This document shows positions 8,602 to 16,264 of a stretch of DNA of 64,000 bases, piece after piece. A program made the position numbers and the translations under genes. This stretch comes from Streptomyces sp. NBC_01549 (GTDB lineage: Bacteria; Actinomycetota; Actinomycetes; Streptomycetales; Streptomycetaceae): assembly GCF_026339955.1 (NCBI RefSeq), contig NZ_JAPEPW010000003.1:620001-684000 (forward strand), read 5' to 3'. Under the pieces are notes generated by a model. That model was not told the origin of the DNA. It searched no databases and was given only the letters and a program-made list of their open reading frames with translations. Numbering within the stretch: position 1 is the first letter of the stretch; each line of letters starts with the position of its first letter.

Positions 8602-9483
8602 ATGCTGGGAAGCATGACCGCCAACGTCCCCCTCAATGAGCTGGGAGAATTCCTCAAGAAGCGCCGCTCCGAGCTGAGCCCGCGCGCGGTCGGACTGCCC
8701 GAAAGCGACAGGCCCCGCCGGGTGGACGGGCTGCGCCGTGAAGAAGTCGCCCAGCTCGCCAGCATCAGCACCGATTACTACACCCGTCTCGAACAGGGCC
8801 GCATGCAGGCATCGGCGCCCGTGCTGGACGTCCTGGCCCGGGTACTCCATCTGGACGACGACGAACGCGGCTACCTCTTCCAGCTCGCCGGCAAGACCAC
8901 CACCCGCACCCGGCGCCGCGGCCGGCAGAAGGTCCAGCCGCAGCTGCAGCGGGTCCTGGACGACCTCACCGCCACGCCGGCCATCGTGCAGGGCCGGCGC
9001 GGGGACATCCTGGCCTGGAACGCGCTGGCCGCCGCCCTGGTCACCGACTTCTCCCGAATCCCGGAAAAGCACCGTAATTATCCGCGGATCCAGTTCACCG
9101 ATCCGGCCATGCGCACCCTGTACGCCGACTGGGAGACCTCCGCGCAGATCTCCGTCGCTCAGCTGCGCATGGAGGCCGCCAAGTATCCCGAGGACCCCCG
9201 CCTGATCGAGCTGGTCGGTGAACTTTCCATGCGGGACAAGCAGTTCGCCCGCTGGTGGGGCGATCACCACGTCGCCGCCCGCACCGTCGGCACCAAGACC
9301 CTCAACCACCCGGTCGTCGGCGAACTCGTCCTGGACTGGGACACCCTCACCGCCAACACCGACCCCGACCAGAACCTCACCGTCTGGACCGCCGAACCCG
9401 GCTCCCCCACCCACGAACGACTGCGCATCCTCGCCTCCTGGGCCGCCGACCAGGACCTGCCGGCCTCCTCCCCCCTCAGCTGA
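8602..9483 (+). CDS. XRE-family regulator with MmyB-like ligand domain
   Basis: A 293-residue regulator. An N-terminal helix-turn-helix (residues about 10-85) carries the family signature RRVDGLRREEVAQLASISTD and YYTRLEQGR. The C-terminal MmyB-like PAS-type ligand domain has GRRGDILAWNALAAALVTDF and PRIQFTDPAMRTLYADWE. In actinomycetes such regulators are commonly divergent from SDR or other redox genes and are thought to sense fatty acyl or related small molecules. It points away from the redox run at 1-6937, which suggests it controls that run. An ATG at 8614 is an alternative start. The ISAs1 insertion separates the two sides of the shared promoter. Confidence 0.9.
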   Translation: MLGSMTANVPLNELGEFLKKRRSELSPRAVGLPESDRPRRVDGLRREEVAQLASISTDYYTRLEQGRMQASAPVLDVLARVLHLDDDERGYLFQLAGKTTTRTRRRGRQKVQPQLQRVLDDLTATPAIVQGRRGDILAWNALAAALVTDFSRIPEKHRNYPRIQFTDPAMRTLYADWETSAQISVAQLRMEAAKYPEDPRLIELVGELSMRDKQFARWWGDHHVAARTVGTKTLNHPVVGELVLDWDTLTANTDPDQNLTVWTAEPGSPTHERLRILASWAADQDLPASSPLS

Positions 9484-9611
9484 CCGCGACGGGCCGCCGC
9501 CATGGGAACGCGGCGGAGACGCGGCGGCCGCCAGCCCGTCCCTGGGTCGTCGTCAGCCCGGTGCACCAGGCCATCGCCCTGTTGGAGTCGCTGCCACGAG
9601 ACGGACCTGCG

Positions 9612-10456
9612 GCATTGTCAACTTGGCTGGCATGCATGGGCCCTGGGACGAGCTTCGAGTGGTTGGGCATGGGAGGGGACATCGTGGCGCCGTTGTACAA
9701 GGGCTACCGGTTCCCGGCGGAGGTCATCGCCCACTGCGTGTGGCTCTACCACCGTTTCACGCTGAGTTTCCGCGAGGTCGAGGAGCTGACGCTTGCGCGC
9801 GGCGTGGTCGTCTCGTACGAGACGGTCCGGCAGTGGTGTGCGAAGTTCGGTCCGGCTTATGCCCGTGAGCTGCGGCGCCGCCGGCGGCGGGCTGGGGACA
9901 AGTGGCACCTGGACGAGGCCTTCATCAAGGTCAACGGTGAGCGCCGGTACCTGTGGCGAGCGGTCGACCAGGACGGCAATGTCCTGGACATCCTCGTCCA
10001 GAGCAAGCGGGACGCGAAGGCGGCCAAACGGTTCCTGGCCAAACGGATGAAGAAGCAGTGCCGGGTGCCGCGGGTGCTGGTCACCGACAAGCTCCGTAGT
10101 TACGGCACGGCCCACCGCGAACTCATGAAGTCGGTCGAGCACCGGAAGTCGAAGTACCTCAACAACCGGGCGGAGAACTCCCACCAACCGACGCGGCAAC
10201 GCGAACGCGCCATGAAGGGCTTCCGCTCCGCGGGCGGAGCCCAGCGCTTCCTGTCGGCCTTCAGCGCGATCTCACCGCACTTCCGCCCCCGCCGTCACCG
10301 CCTCACCGCCCCTGACTACCGGGCTGAGATGACCCGCCGCTTCACCACCTGGAACGACGTCACCGGCCTGCCCACAGCAGCCTGACCGCAGCACCACCAC
10401 CCCCACCCGGCCTCGACTTGCCCCGGCCCGGGATCACCCCATCAAGTTGACAACGC
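9612..10456. mobile_element. IS6-family insertion sequence
   Basis: Terminal inverted repeats GCATTGTCAACTTG (9612-9625) and its complement at 10443-10456 (13 of 14 identical) enclose an intact IS6-type transposase gene. No 8-bp target duplication is visible: the left flank is GACCTGCG and the right flank CCGCTTCA. The ends may have recombined, or the copy arose by cointegrate formation, as IS6 elements do. A related but distinct IS6 element is at 63005-63868. Confidence 0.8.
9669..10385 (+). CDS. IS6-family transposase
   Basis: A 238-residue DDE transposase from the ATG at 9669 (MGGDIVAPLYKGYRFP); an in-frame ATG at 9636 would add eleven residues. Family landmarks are all present: VIAHCVWLYHRFTLSFREVEEL, WHLDEAFIKVNG (first Asp), VLVTDKLRSYG (second Asp) and NNRAENSHQPTRQRERAMKGF with the last Glu. 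It lacks frame breaks and has normal IS6 length. It is roughly 70% similar by eye to the transposase at 63083-63802. Confidence 0.92.
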   Translation: MGGDIVAPLYKGYRFPAEVIAHCVWLYHRFTLSFREVEELTLARGVVVSYETVRQWCAKFGPAYARELRRRRRRAGDKWHLDEAFIKVNGERRYLWRAVDQDGNVLDILVQSKRDAKAAKRFLAKRMKKQCRVPRVLVTDKLRSYGTAHRELMKSVEHRKSKYLNNRAENSHQPTRQRERAMKGFRSAGGAQRFLSAFSAISPHFRPRRHRLTAPDYRAEMTRRFTTWNDVTGLPTAA

Positions 10457-10547
10457 CCGCTTCAACGCCTCCGTGCCGTGCGAGGGCCTACGTCCGCTGC
10501 GTGACCCGGACGCGATCGAGCTCGACGAAGACGGCGCGGAGGAGTAG
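10457..10547 (+). pseudogene. C-terminal gene fragment beside IS6
   Basis: Immediately after the right IS6 end, an open frame encodes about 30 residues ending PDAIELDEDGAEE and a TAG stop, with no start of its own. The acidic tail looks like the end of a protein cut off by the insertion. I do not recognise the family. Confidence 0.3.
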
Positions 10548-10669
10548 AGCCCTCAACCAGGTCAGGCCGATCAGCCTTGTAGGGAGCGTGTCCATTCCTG
10601 CGCCTGTCGGGGCCGGGCCGTCTATCGCGAACGCCTCAGCTCCACGTCCCGCAGCGGCCCTGAGTCGCA

Positions 10670-11278
10670 TCAGTCGAGGGCGTGGCTGCGGCCGGTCTGC
10701 AGGATCTCGTCGGAGAGCTCGGGCTCGACGTGGCATACGGCGCGGGCGAGCATCAGCGCGCCGACCATTTCGCTGAGCAGGCGGATGGCCCTGTGGCGGG
10801 CCTCGGCCGGGTCGAGCTCGTGGCCCTTCTCCTCGGCTTCGCGCAGGAACTCGGCGGCGAAGCCGGTGAGGTAACCCTCGACGCCTTCGGCGTACGCGCT
10901 CTGCACGGCTTCGCTGTGCCGTCCGGCGTCGGTGACCAGGGAGGCGGAGGGACAGCCGCCGTCCGGGGCGTCACGGTGCGCGGTGGACAGATACCCGGCC
11001 ACGACCCGCTCGAGCGGAGAGCCGGCCTGGCCCGGACCGTCCTCGATCGTCTGGGCCAGGACCCCGAGCGAGGCGGCGTAGGAGGCGCCGCACACCTCCA
11101 CGACCAGGTCGTTCTTGGAGGCGAAGTGGTTGTAGAAGCCGCCGTGGGTGAGTCCGGCTTCCTTCATCAACTCGGCGATGCCGACCGCGTCGATGCCCTG
11201 CGAGCGAAACATGCGGCTCGCCGCTTCGAGGATGTTCTGCCGGTTGCGGGCCTTGTCCTGCTTGGTGATCCGCGGCAT
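10670..11278 (-). CDS. TetR-family repressor
   Basis: A 202-residue TetR regulator. The N-terminal helix-turn-helix reads NILEAASRMFRSQGIDAVGI with AGLTHGGFYNHFASKNDL, characteristic of the group that represses quinone or aldehyde reductases. The C-terminal ligand domain contains a conserved GGCPSASLVTDA segment with a cysteine that could sense electrophiles. The ATG at complement 11278 follows GAGAGGA; an upstream ATG at 11311 is less likely. It is divergent from the quinone-reductase operon across two TGATG palindromes. By analogy it represses that operon and itself. Confidence 0.9.
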   Translation of the reverse strand: MPRITKQDKARNRQNILEAASRMFRSQGIDAVGIAELMKEAGLTHGGFYNHFASKNDLVVEVCGASYAASLGVLAQTIEDGPGQAGSPLERVVAGYLSTAHRDAPDGGCPSASLVTDAGRHSEAVQSAYAEGVEGYLTGFAAEFLREAEEKGHELDPAEARHRAIRLLSEMVGALMLARAVCHVEPELSDEILQTGRSHALD

Positions 11279-11317
11279 GGCCGTCCTCTCGCGTCGCTCT
11301 CGATTTGACATCTTTAA

Positions 11318-11332
11318 TGATGCCTCTCATCA
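11318..11332. promoter_or_regulatory. TetR operator site 1
   Basis: TGATG-N5-CATCA palindrome between the divergent TetR and quinone-reductase genes. The second site (11348-11359) shares the same half sites, 28.5 bp away centre to centre, so cooperative binding is plausible. Confidence 0.55.
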
Positions 11333-11347
11333 TAACAGGAGTTGCAA

Positions 11348-11359
11348 TGATGCCCATCA
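11348..11359. promoter_or_regulatory. TetR operator site 2
   Basis: A perfect 12-bp palindrome, TGATG-CC-CATCA, located 27 bp upstream of the quinone-reductase start codon. It matches the half sites of 11318-11332. Confidence 0.55.
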
Positions 11360-11385
11360 TCAATAGTTCGTGGAAGGAGAGCATC

Positions 11386-12396
11386 ATGCGCGCCATCGCC
11401 TACGACCAGCACGGAGAAGCCGGGCAGGTACTACGCCTGAGCGAGCAGCCGACCCCGGCTGCGCCCGCGGCCGGGCAGGTGCGGGTGCGGGTGCTGTCCC
11501 GGCCGGTCCACCCCGGCGACCTGGCGGGAGTGGAGGGCCTTCCGGGTGGGTCGCGGCAGCGGTTCGCCACGCCACGGATTCCCGGCGTGGAGGGAATGGG
11601 CGTCATCGAGACCGTCGGCGAGGGTGTGCAGGATCTGCGGCCCGGCCAGCGGGTGGCGTTCTTCCCGGTGCCGGGCGCGTGGAGCGAACTCGTCACGGCG
11701 CCGACCGATCTTGTGGTGCCGGTGCCCGAGGATCTCAGCGACGAGACCGCGGCTTTGATGCTGGTCAACCCGCTGACCCTGCTCTCCTTGCTGCGCGCGG
11801 TCGAGGACGCCCAGCACGGCCAGGCCGGTCCGGTGGTGCAGACGGCCGCCGGTTCGTCGGTGGGAAAGCTGGTCAGCGCCGCAGCACTCAAGCACGGCAT
11901 TCCGCTGGTCAACCTGGTACGCAGCGCCACGGGGGCGCAGACCTTGCGGCAGCGCTTCCCCGGACTGCCGACCATCTCGACGGCCGACGCGGACTGGCGC
12001 ACTCAGGTCCAGGACGCGACCGGCGGCCGGGGTGCCCAGGTCGTACTGGACGCGGTGGGCGGATCCCTGACCGGTGAACTGGCCGGGCTGCTCACCGACG
12101 GCGGCACGCTGATCACCTACGGACAGCTCGGTTCCGGCAGCACGCCGCTGGAGTCGCTCGCGCTGACCCCGCGGGCCCTGACCGTGCGGGGCACGTCCAT
12201 CTTCCACTGGATGGCCGCCCGCACGCCTGAGGAACGGGCCGAGGACGTCGCCTTCGCCGCCCGTCTGGCCGCGACCGCCCCGGAACTCTTCGAGGTCGCC
12301 GCCGGCTACGACCTCGCCGACTTCGCGAAGGCCATCGACCATGTCCGCCGCCCCGGCAAGAGCGGAACCGTCCTGCTCACCAGCCCCGCACCCTGA
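11386..12396 (+). CDS. Zinc-less quinone oxidoreductase, MDR family
   Basis: A 336-residue medium-chain reductase starting MRAIAYDQHGEAGQVLRL, with a GGAGAG ribosome site before the ATG. The GroES-like domain (1-120) lacks the zinc-binding Cys set. The NADPH domain carries a degenerate coenzyme loop (AAGSSVGKLVSAAALKHG) and the GGRGAQVVLDAVGG segment, as in trans-2-enoyl-CoA or quinone reductases. By family it reduces quinones or enones with NADPH. It begins a three- or four-gene operon with the F420-type reductase 20 bp downstream, and is probably repressed by the divergent TetR. Confidence 0.88.
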   Translation: MRAIAYDQHGEAGQVLRLSEQPTPAAPAAGQVRVRVLSRPVHPGDLAGVEGLPGGSRQRFATPRIPGVEGMGVIETVGEGVQDLRPGQRVAFFPVPGAWSELVTAPTDLVVPVPEDLSDETAALMLVNPLTLLSLLRAVEDAQHGQAGPVVQTAAGSSVGKLVSAAALKHGIPLVNLVRSATGAQTLRQRFPGLPTISTADADWRTQVQDATGGRGAQVVLDAVGGSLTGELAGLLTDGGTLITYGQLGSGSTPLESLALTPRALTVRGTSIFHWMAARTPEERAEDVAFAARLAATAPELFEVAAGYDLADFAKAIDHVRRPGKSGTVLLTSPAP

Positions 12397-12416
12397 ACCC
12401 CACGAAGGGCACCGCC

Positions 12417-13019
12417 ATGAAGATCGGAACCCTCGGCGCCGGAACCGTCGCCCAGGCCATCGCCCGCCATGCCGTAGCCCACGGCCACCAGGTCGTACTG
12501 AGCAACAGCCGCGGCCCCGCCTCCCTAGCCGGGCTCGCCGACCAACTCGGACTGCTCGCCCACGCCGGCACCCCGGAGGAAGCCGCCTCGGCGGAACTCG
12601 TCGTGCTCGCAGTCGGCTGGCCCCAGATCCCGGACGCGGTAGCCGGCCTGCCACCCTTCGACGGGCGCATCGTCATCGACGCCACCAACCAGTTCGCCTC
12701 CCCGCCGCCGCCCATGAAGATCGCCGACCTGGGCGAGCTGACCGGCAGCGAACACGTCGCCTCACTGCTGCCCGGAGCCCGCGTCGTCAAGGCGTTCAAC
12801 ACCCTCTACGGCCAGTACATCGCCGCCGACCCGCGCCACCAGGCCGGGCGCCAGGTGCTGTTCCTCGCCGGTGACGACGCCGACGCCAAGACCACCGTCA
12901 AGGAACTCACCGCCGCCTTCGGCTTCGCCCCCGTCGACCTCGGCTCCTTGCGCGAGGGCGGACGCCTCATGCAGCTCGGCGGCCCACTCTCCGGCCTCCA
13001 CGCCCTCAAACAGGACTGA
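12417..13019 (+). CDS. NADPH-dependent F420-reductase-like protein
   Basis: A 200-residue Rossmann protein, MKIGTLGAGTVAQAIARHAVAHGHQVVLSNSRG, shown as its N-terminal coenzyme-binding fold, with the NSRG segment typical for NADP phosphate contacts. The remainder (VIDATNQF, VVKAFNTLYGQYI, LFLAGDDADAK) matches the F420:NADP oxidoreductase / NADP-binding YrbL-like family. It follows the quinone reductase after 20 bp and precedes an ene-reductase. It could move reducing equivalents between NADPH and F420, or be a stand-alone reductase. Only the family is certain. Confidence 0.85.
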   Translation: MKIGTLGAGTVAQAIARHAVAHGHQVVLSNSRGPASLAGLADQLGLLAHAGTPEEAASAELVVLAVGWPQIPDAVAGLPPFDGRIVIDATNQFASPPPPMKIADLGELTGSEHVASLLPGARVVKAFNTLYGQYIAADPRHQAGRQVLFLAGDDADAKTTVKELTAAFGFAPVDLGSLREGGRLMQLGGPLSGLHALKQD

Positions 13020-13082
13020 GCCGGGCCCTCGCCCGTTCCTCACTCTCCTCCTCATCCACCCCTCAGTACAAGGAAGTTGCTC

Positions 13083-14171
13083 ATGACCACCACCCAGCCC
13101 CTGCTGCAGCCCGTCCGCCTCGGCGCGCTGGAGCTCCCCAACAGCGTCGTCATGGCCCCCATGACCCGCGCCCGCGCTCAGAACGCCGAGCTGGCCCCCA
13201 CCGACCTGCACGCGACTTACTATGCGCAGCGGGCCGGCGCCGGCCTGATCGTCACCGAGGGAACCTGGGTCAACCGCGACGCGATCGGCTTCATCCACGC
13301 GCCCGGCATCTACACCGACATGCAGACCGCCGGCTGGGTGAAGGTCACCGAAGCCGTCCACGAGGCCGGCGGGCGGATCGTCTCCCAGTTCGGCCACCTC
13401 GGCACGGCCTCCCACCCCGACCACCTCGGCGGCCGCCTGCCCGCCGGACCCTCGGCCGTCAACCCCGGCGAGAAGTCCTTCACCCCCTCCGGCCCGAAGG
13501 ACACCGTCACCCCGCGCGCCTACACCGCCGCTGAGATCGCCGCCACCATCGCCGACTACCGCCATGCGGCCGAGAACGCCCGCCGCGCCGGCTTCGACGG
13601 CGTGGAAATCCACGCCCAGCAATCCCACTTGATCCCGCAGTTCCTCAACCCACGTCTCAACCAGCGCACCGACGCCTACGGAGGCAGCAGCGAGAAGCGG
13701 GCCCAGTTCCTCCTCGACATCCTCGACGCCGTCAGTGACGTGTGGGGCAGCGACCGCATCAGCGTGAAGATGTCCCCGGGCTGGGCCAACGGAACCACGT
13801 TCACCGCGGACGAGGAGGCACTCGCCGACTACGACCAGCTGCTCAAGAAGCTCAACGACAGCAACCTGGCCTACCTGCACCTCCTGGGCACCCCCGGCAC
13901 CATCGAGGAGCGCATCGCCCTCTTCTCCCGCTACCGCGCCCACTACCAGGGCAACATCGTCGCCAACCTCGGCTTCACCCAGGCCCTCGGCAACGAGATC
14001 CTCGACCACGGGATCGTCAACGCGGTCTCCTTCGCCGAGCCCTTCATCGCCAACCCCGACCTGGTCGAGCGCTTCGCGCAGGGCCACCCGCTGGCCGACG
14101 GCGACCGGGACACGTACTACGCCGGTCACAGCGAGGGCTACACCGACTACCCCGCCTTCACCGCCAACTGA
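13083..14171 (+). CDS. Old Yellow Enzyme-type ene-reductase
   Basis: A 362-residue FMN-dependent TIM barrel. The start is the ATG at 13083, with AAGGAAG upstream; a TTG at 13077 is unlikely. Landmarks are LPNSVVMAPMTRARA at the N-terminus, the active-site HLGTASHPDHL and FDGVEIHAQQSHLIPQFLNP regions, and the phosphate-binding NLGFTQALGN and FAEPFIANPDL motifs. The usual His-Gly-Ala-Asn string of the family reads His-Ala-Gln-Gln here, a modest deviation. By family it reduces alpha,beta-unsaturated carbonyls or nitro esters. It is co-directional with the TetR-controlled reductases. Confidence 0.9.
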   Translation: MTTTQPLLQPVRLGALELPNSVVMAPMTRARAQNAELAPTDLHATYYAQRAGAGLIVTEGTWVNRDAIGFIHAPGIYTDMQTAGWVKVTEAVHEAGGRIVSQFGHLGTASHPDHLGGRLPAGPSAVNPGEKSFTPSGPKDTVTPRAYTAAEIAATIADYRHAAENARRAGFDGVEIHAQQSHLIPQFLNPRLNQRTDAYGGSSEKRAQFLLDILDAVSDVWGSDRISVKMSPGWANGTTFTADEEALADYDQLLKKLNDSNLAYLHLLGTPGTIEERIALFSRYRAHYQGNIVANLGFTQALGNEILDHGIVNAVSFAEPFIANPDLVERFAQGHPLADGDRDTYYAGHSEGYTDYPAFTAN

Positions 14172-14184
14172 GCAAGGAAGCTCC

Positions 14185-14532
14185 GTGAGCAGCAACATCC
14201 GAGCAATGATCGCAAACGTCGAAGTAGAGAACCTCGAAGACGCGGTCCCTCTCCACCAGGACCTGGCCGGGGACGCGGAAGTCCGCCGATTCCCCCACCG
14301 CGAACTGGAGTTGGCACTGGTAGGACCCTTCCTGCTCTACTCCGGACCGCTGGAGTAGTACGTCTCGCAGAACGCGACCGTCATCGTCGAATCCCTGACC
14401 CCCGTTCTCGACACTCTCGGCAAGGCCGGCGCCGAGATCCTCGAAGCACCCAACGAAGTACCCAACGGCACCAGGATCGTCGCCCGCCACCCGGACGGCT
14501 CTGTCTTCGAGTACATGCAGCCCCGCGCCTGA
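14185..14532 (+). pseudogene. VOC/glyoxalase-like protein with in-frame amber codon
   Basis: A GTG start with a good GGAAG ribosome site lies 13 bp after the ene-reductase stop. The 116-codon frame is VOC-like: MIANVEVENLEDAVPLHQDL at the front, and TPVLDTLGKAGAEILEAPNE and HPDGSVFEYMQP at the end. A single TAG (14356-14358, codon 58) interrupts it after LLYSGPLE. Coding character continues unchanged on both sides, so the stop looks recent. It could be a dead gene, a sequencing error, or read through at low level. Confidence 0.7.
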
Positions 14533-14599
14533 GCTTGATCCATAACGTCTGGCTTGGTCTCGTTCGTAGAGGGTGCTGGGTCGTTTGACGGTTTTGCCC

Positions 14600-15042
14600 A
14601 CGTCGTGGTGGGTGGCGGGGCAGCCAGGCCAGGCGCATCACGTCATAGCCGGCGTCCATCACGATCAGCATGTCCCGGTCGCCGGGCCGCCACTGGCCAG
14701 CGGCGATGAGGCGTTCGGCTACCTGCCGGAGCTGGTCGGCCGTGACGGCCGCGGTGTCGTCGGTGGGTCCGAGCCGTACCGCGTCCAGCACGGCGGTCCA
14801 CGAGGTGCGGTCCGGGGTGAGCGCCGCGACGAAGGAGTATGGCCAGCCCGGGATGATTTGCGCGGCCGCGCGGGAACGTCCATGGACGTGGCAGAACAGC
14901 CGCTCCGGCGAGCACGCGGCGTCCGACCGCAGCCACGGGGAGACGTCCACGGTGAGCACGATCCGCCCGTTGAAACGCGGTAGCGGCAGCGACACCAGAA
15001 GGTCCCGTAGCTGGTCCAGGTCCAGGCGGCCGTGGTTCAACC
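14600..15042 (-). pseudogene. DDE (IS701-like) transposase fragment
   Basis: The minus strand encodes an internal piece of an actinomycete DDE transposase: LTVDVSPWLRSDAACSPERL, FCHVHGRSRAAAQIIPGWPY, TSWTAVLDAVRLG and LIVMDAGYDVMRLAWL. Both ends are missing. The left end departs from the family after RLAWL and the right end begins mid-domain at 15042. It abuts another gene fragment, so it is a deletion remnant. Confidence 0.65.
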
Positions 15043-15213
15043 GAGGACGAGCAGGAGTGGTTCCGCCATTACCGCGTAGATGTGCGCTCTGGCCAAGTCC
15101 GAACTGAGTTCGACGCCCGCACGGACAACCCCTACGACATCCAGCCTCTGGGAGACGGATCCTGGCTCACCACAGATGCATCCGGTCACCCAATCCGCTG
15201 GACCGACTCATAG
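15043..15213 (+). pseudogene. C-terminal fragment of unknown protein
   Basis: Fifty-six codons without a start encode EDEQEWFRHYRVDVRSG ... DGSWLTTDASGHPIRWTDS and a TAG stop. Codon use looks genuine. The fragment begins precisely where the transposase remnant on the other strand ends, which indicates a junction. I do not recognise the family. Confidence 0.35.
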
Positions 15214-15240
15214 AGGCTCCCGTAGCTGAACTGGGCGAAC

Positions 15241-15289
15241 GCTTGTTCCTCAGTGTTCCGGATGACCATCCGGACGTTAAGGAACAAGC
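15241..15289. other. Nested inverted-repeat hairpin
   Basis: An outer 10-bp stem (GCTTGTTCCT at 15241-15250 with AGGAACAAGC at 15280-15289) encloses an inner 8-bp stem (TCCGGATG at 15257-15264 with CATCCGGA at 15267-15274). There is no poly-T tail. It could be a bidirectional transcription barrier, an element end or a recombination site. Confidence 0.5.
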
Positions 15290-15295
15290 TGAGAG

Positions 15296-15342
15296 CCTGT
15301 GTCTGAGCCCCGCATGACAAGTTGAGCGGGCTTCGACACAGG
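15296..15342. other. Second strong hairpin next to the nested one
   Basis: CCTGTGTC (15296-15303) pairs with GACACAGG (15335-15342). Inside, GCCCCGC pairs imperfectly with GCGGGC, leaving a 12-base loop. It starts seven bases after the previous hairpin and lies 45 bp before the decayed ISAs1 transposase, so it may belong to that element's end. Confidence 0.4.
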
Positions 15343-15387
15343 TCAGGGCCCTATCGCATGGACGGATTCGCCCGCTGACCTACTGCG

Positions 15388-16182
15388 GTGTCAACGGGTT
15401 GCAACGCCGACGCCTCTCCCCAGGTCCGGGAACGGCTCGGCGTACGCGCCGACCCCGTGCTCCCCGGCCGTTGCCTTCCGGCTGAGACAACGGTCCGCCG
15501 GCTCCTGGCTGGCATCGACGGTGATGCCCTGGACCGGGCAGTAGGCCGCTGGCTCGCCGACCGCTGCCGGACACTGTCACCGACCTCGCCGGCGTGGTCG
15601 TCACCAGCGACGCCATGTACACCCAGCGCGAGCACGCTGCGTACCTACTGGACCGCGAAGCCCACTACATCGTGATCGCGAAGGGCAACCAAAAGAAGCT
15701 GCGCATGCAGCTCAAGTCCCTTCCCTGGGCGAGATCCCACTGCAAAGCCGCACCAAGGGCATGGGGCACGAACGCGCCGAAATCCGGCGGATCAAGGTAG
15801 TCACCATCAACAACTTGCTTTCCCCGGCGCCCGCCAAGCGCTCCAGATCAAGCGCCGTCGGGGGAACCGCAAGACCGGCAAGACCACCATCAAGACCGTC
15901 TATGCCGTCACCCGCCTGACCGCCGAGCAGGCCACCCCCGCCCAACTCGCGGCGCTCGTCCGAGATCACTGGAAAGTCGAGGTCCTGCACCACATCAGGG
16001 ATACGACGTTGGCCGAGGACGCCTTCCAACTGTGGACCGGCAACGCGTCCCGCGCCATGGCCACCTGGCGCAACCTCGCCGTCGGAGCCCTCCGCCTCAC
16101 CGGCAGCACCAGCATCGCTGCAGCTCTGCGACGCAACGCCCGCGACCCACGCCGATCCCTCGCACTCCTCGGGCTCACATAA
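15388..16182 (+). pseudogene. ISAs1-family transposase remnant
   Basis: Several frames carry ISAs1 features. LAGIDGDALDRAVGRWLADR gives the N-terminal part. VVTSDAMYTQREHAAYLL and HYIVIAKGNQKKL give the second catalytic Asp region. LAALVRDHWKVEVLHHIRDTT and AMATWRNLAVGALRLTG give the C-terminus. At least two frameshifts and the loss of the first catalytic region make it inactive. It is distinct from the intact ISAs1 at 7061-8542. Confidence 0.7.
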
Positions 16183-16240
16183 TCACGAAACGGACTTCAG
16201 CCGCCCGAAGCCCTGGCCGAGGCGCGGCGGGGCCGTCGTC

Positions 16241-16264
16241 TCATAGGTCCAGTACAACCCCTCC
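16241..16264 (-). pseudogene. Displaced 3' end of the MOSC-reductase gene
   Basis: Read on the minus strand the 24 bases outside the IS256 left end encode GGVVLDL and TGA (stop complement at 16241-16243). This is the normal last part of the gene now ending at 17726, carried away by the IS256 insertion. It includes one copy of the target duplication (16257-16264). Confidence 0.8.
16257..16264. repeat. Target-site duplication, left copy (IS256)
   Basis: ACCCCTCC is repeated exactly at 17737-17744, flanking the inverted ends of the IS256 element. Eight bases is the usual size for this family. Confidence 0.85.
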
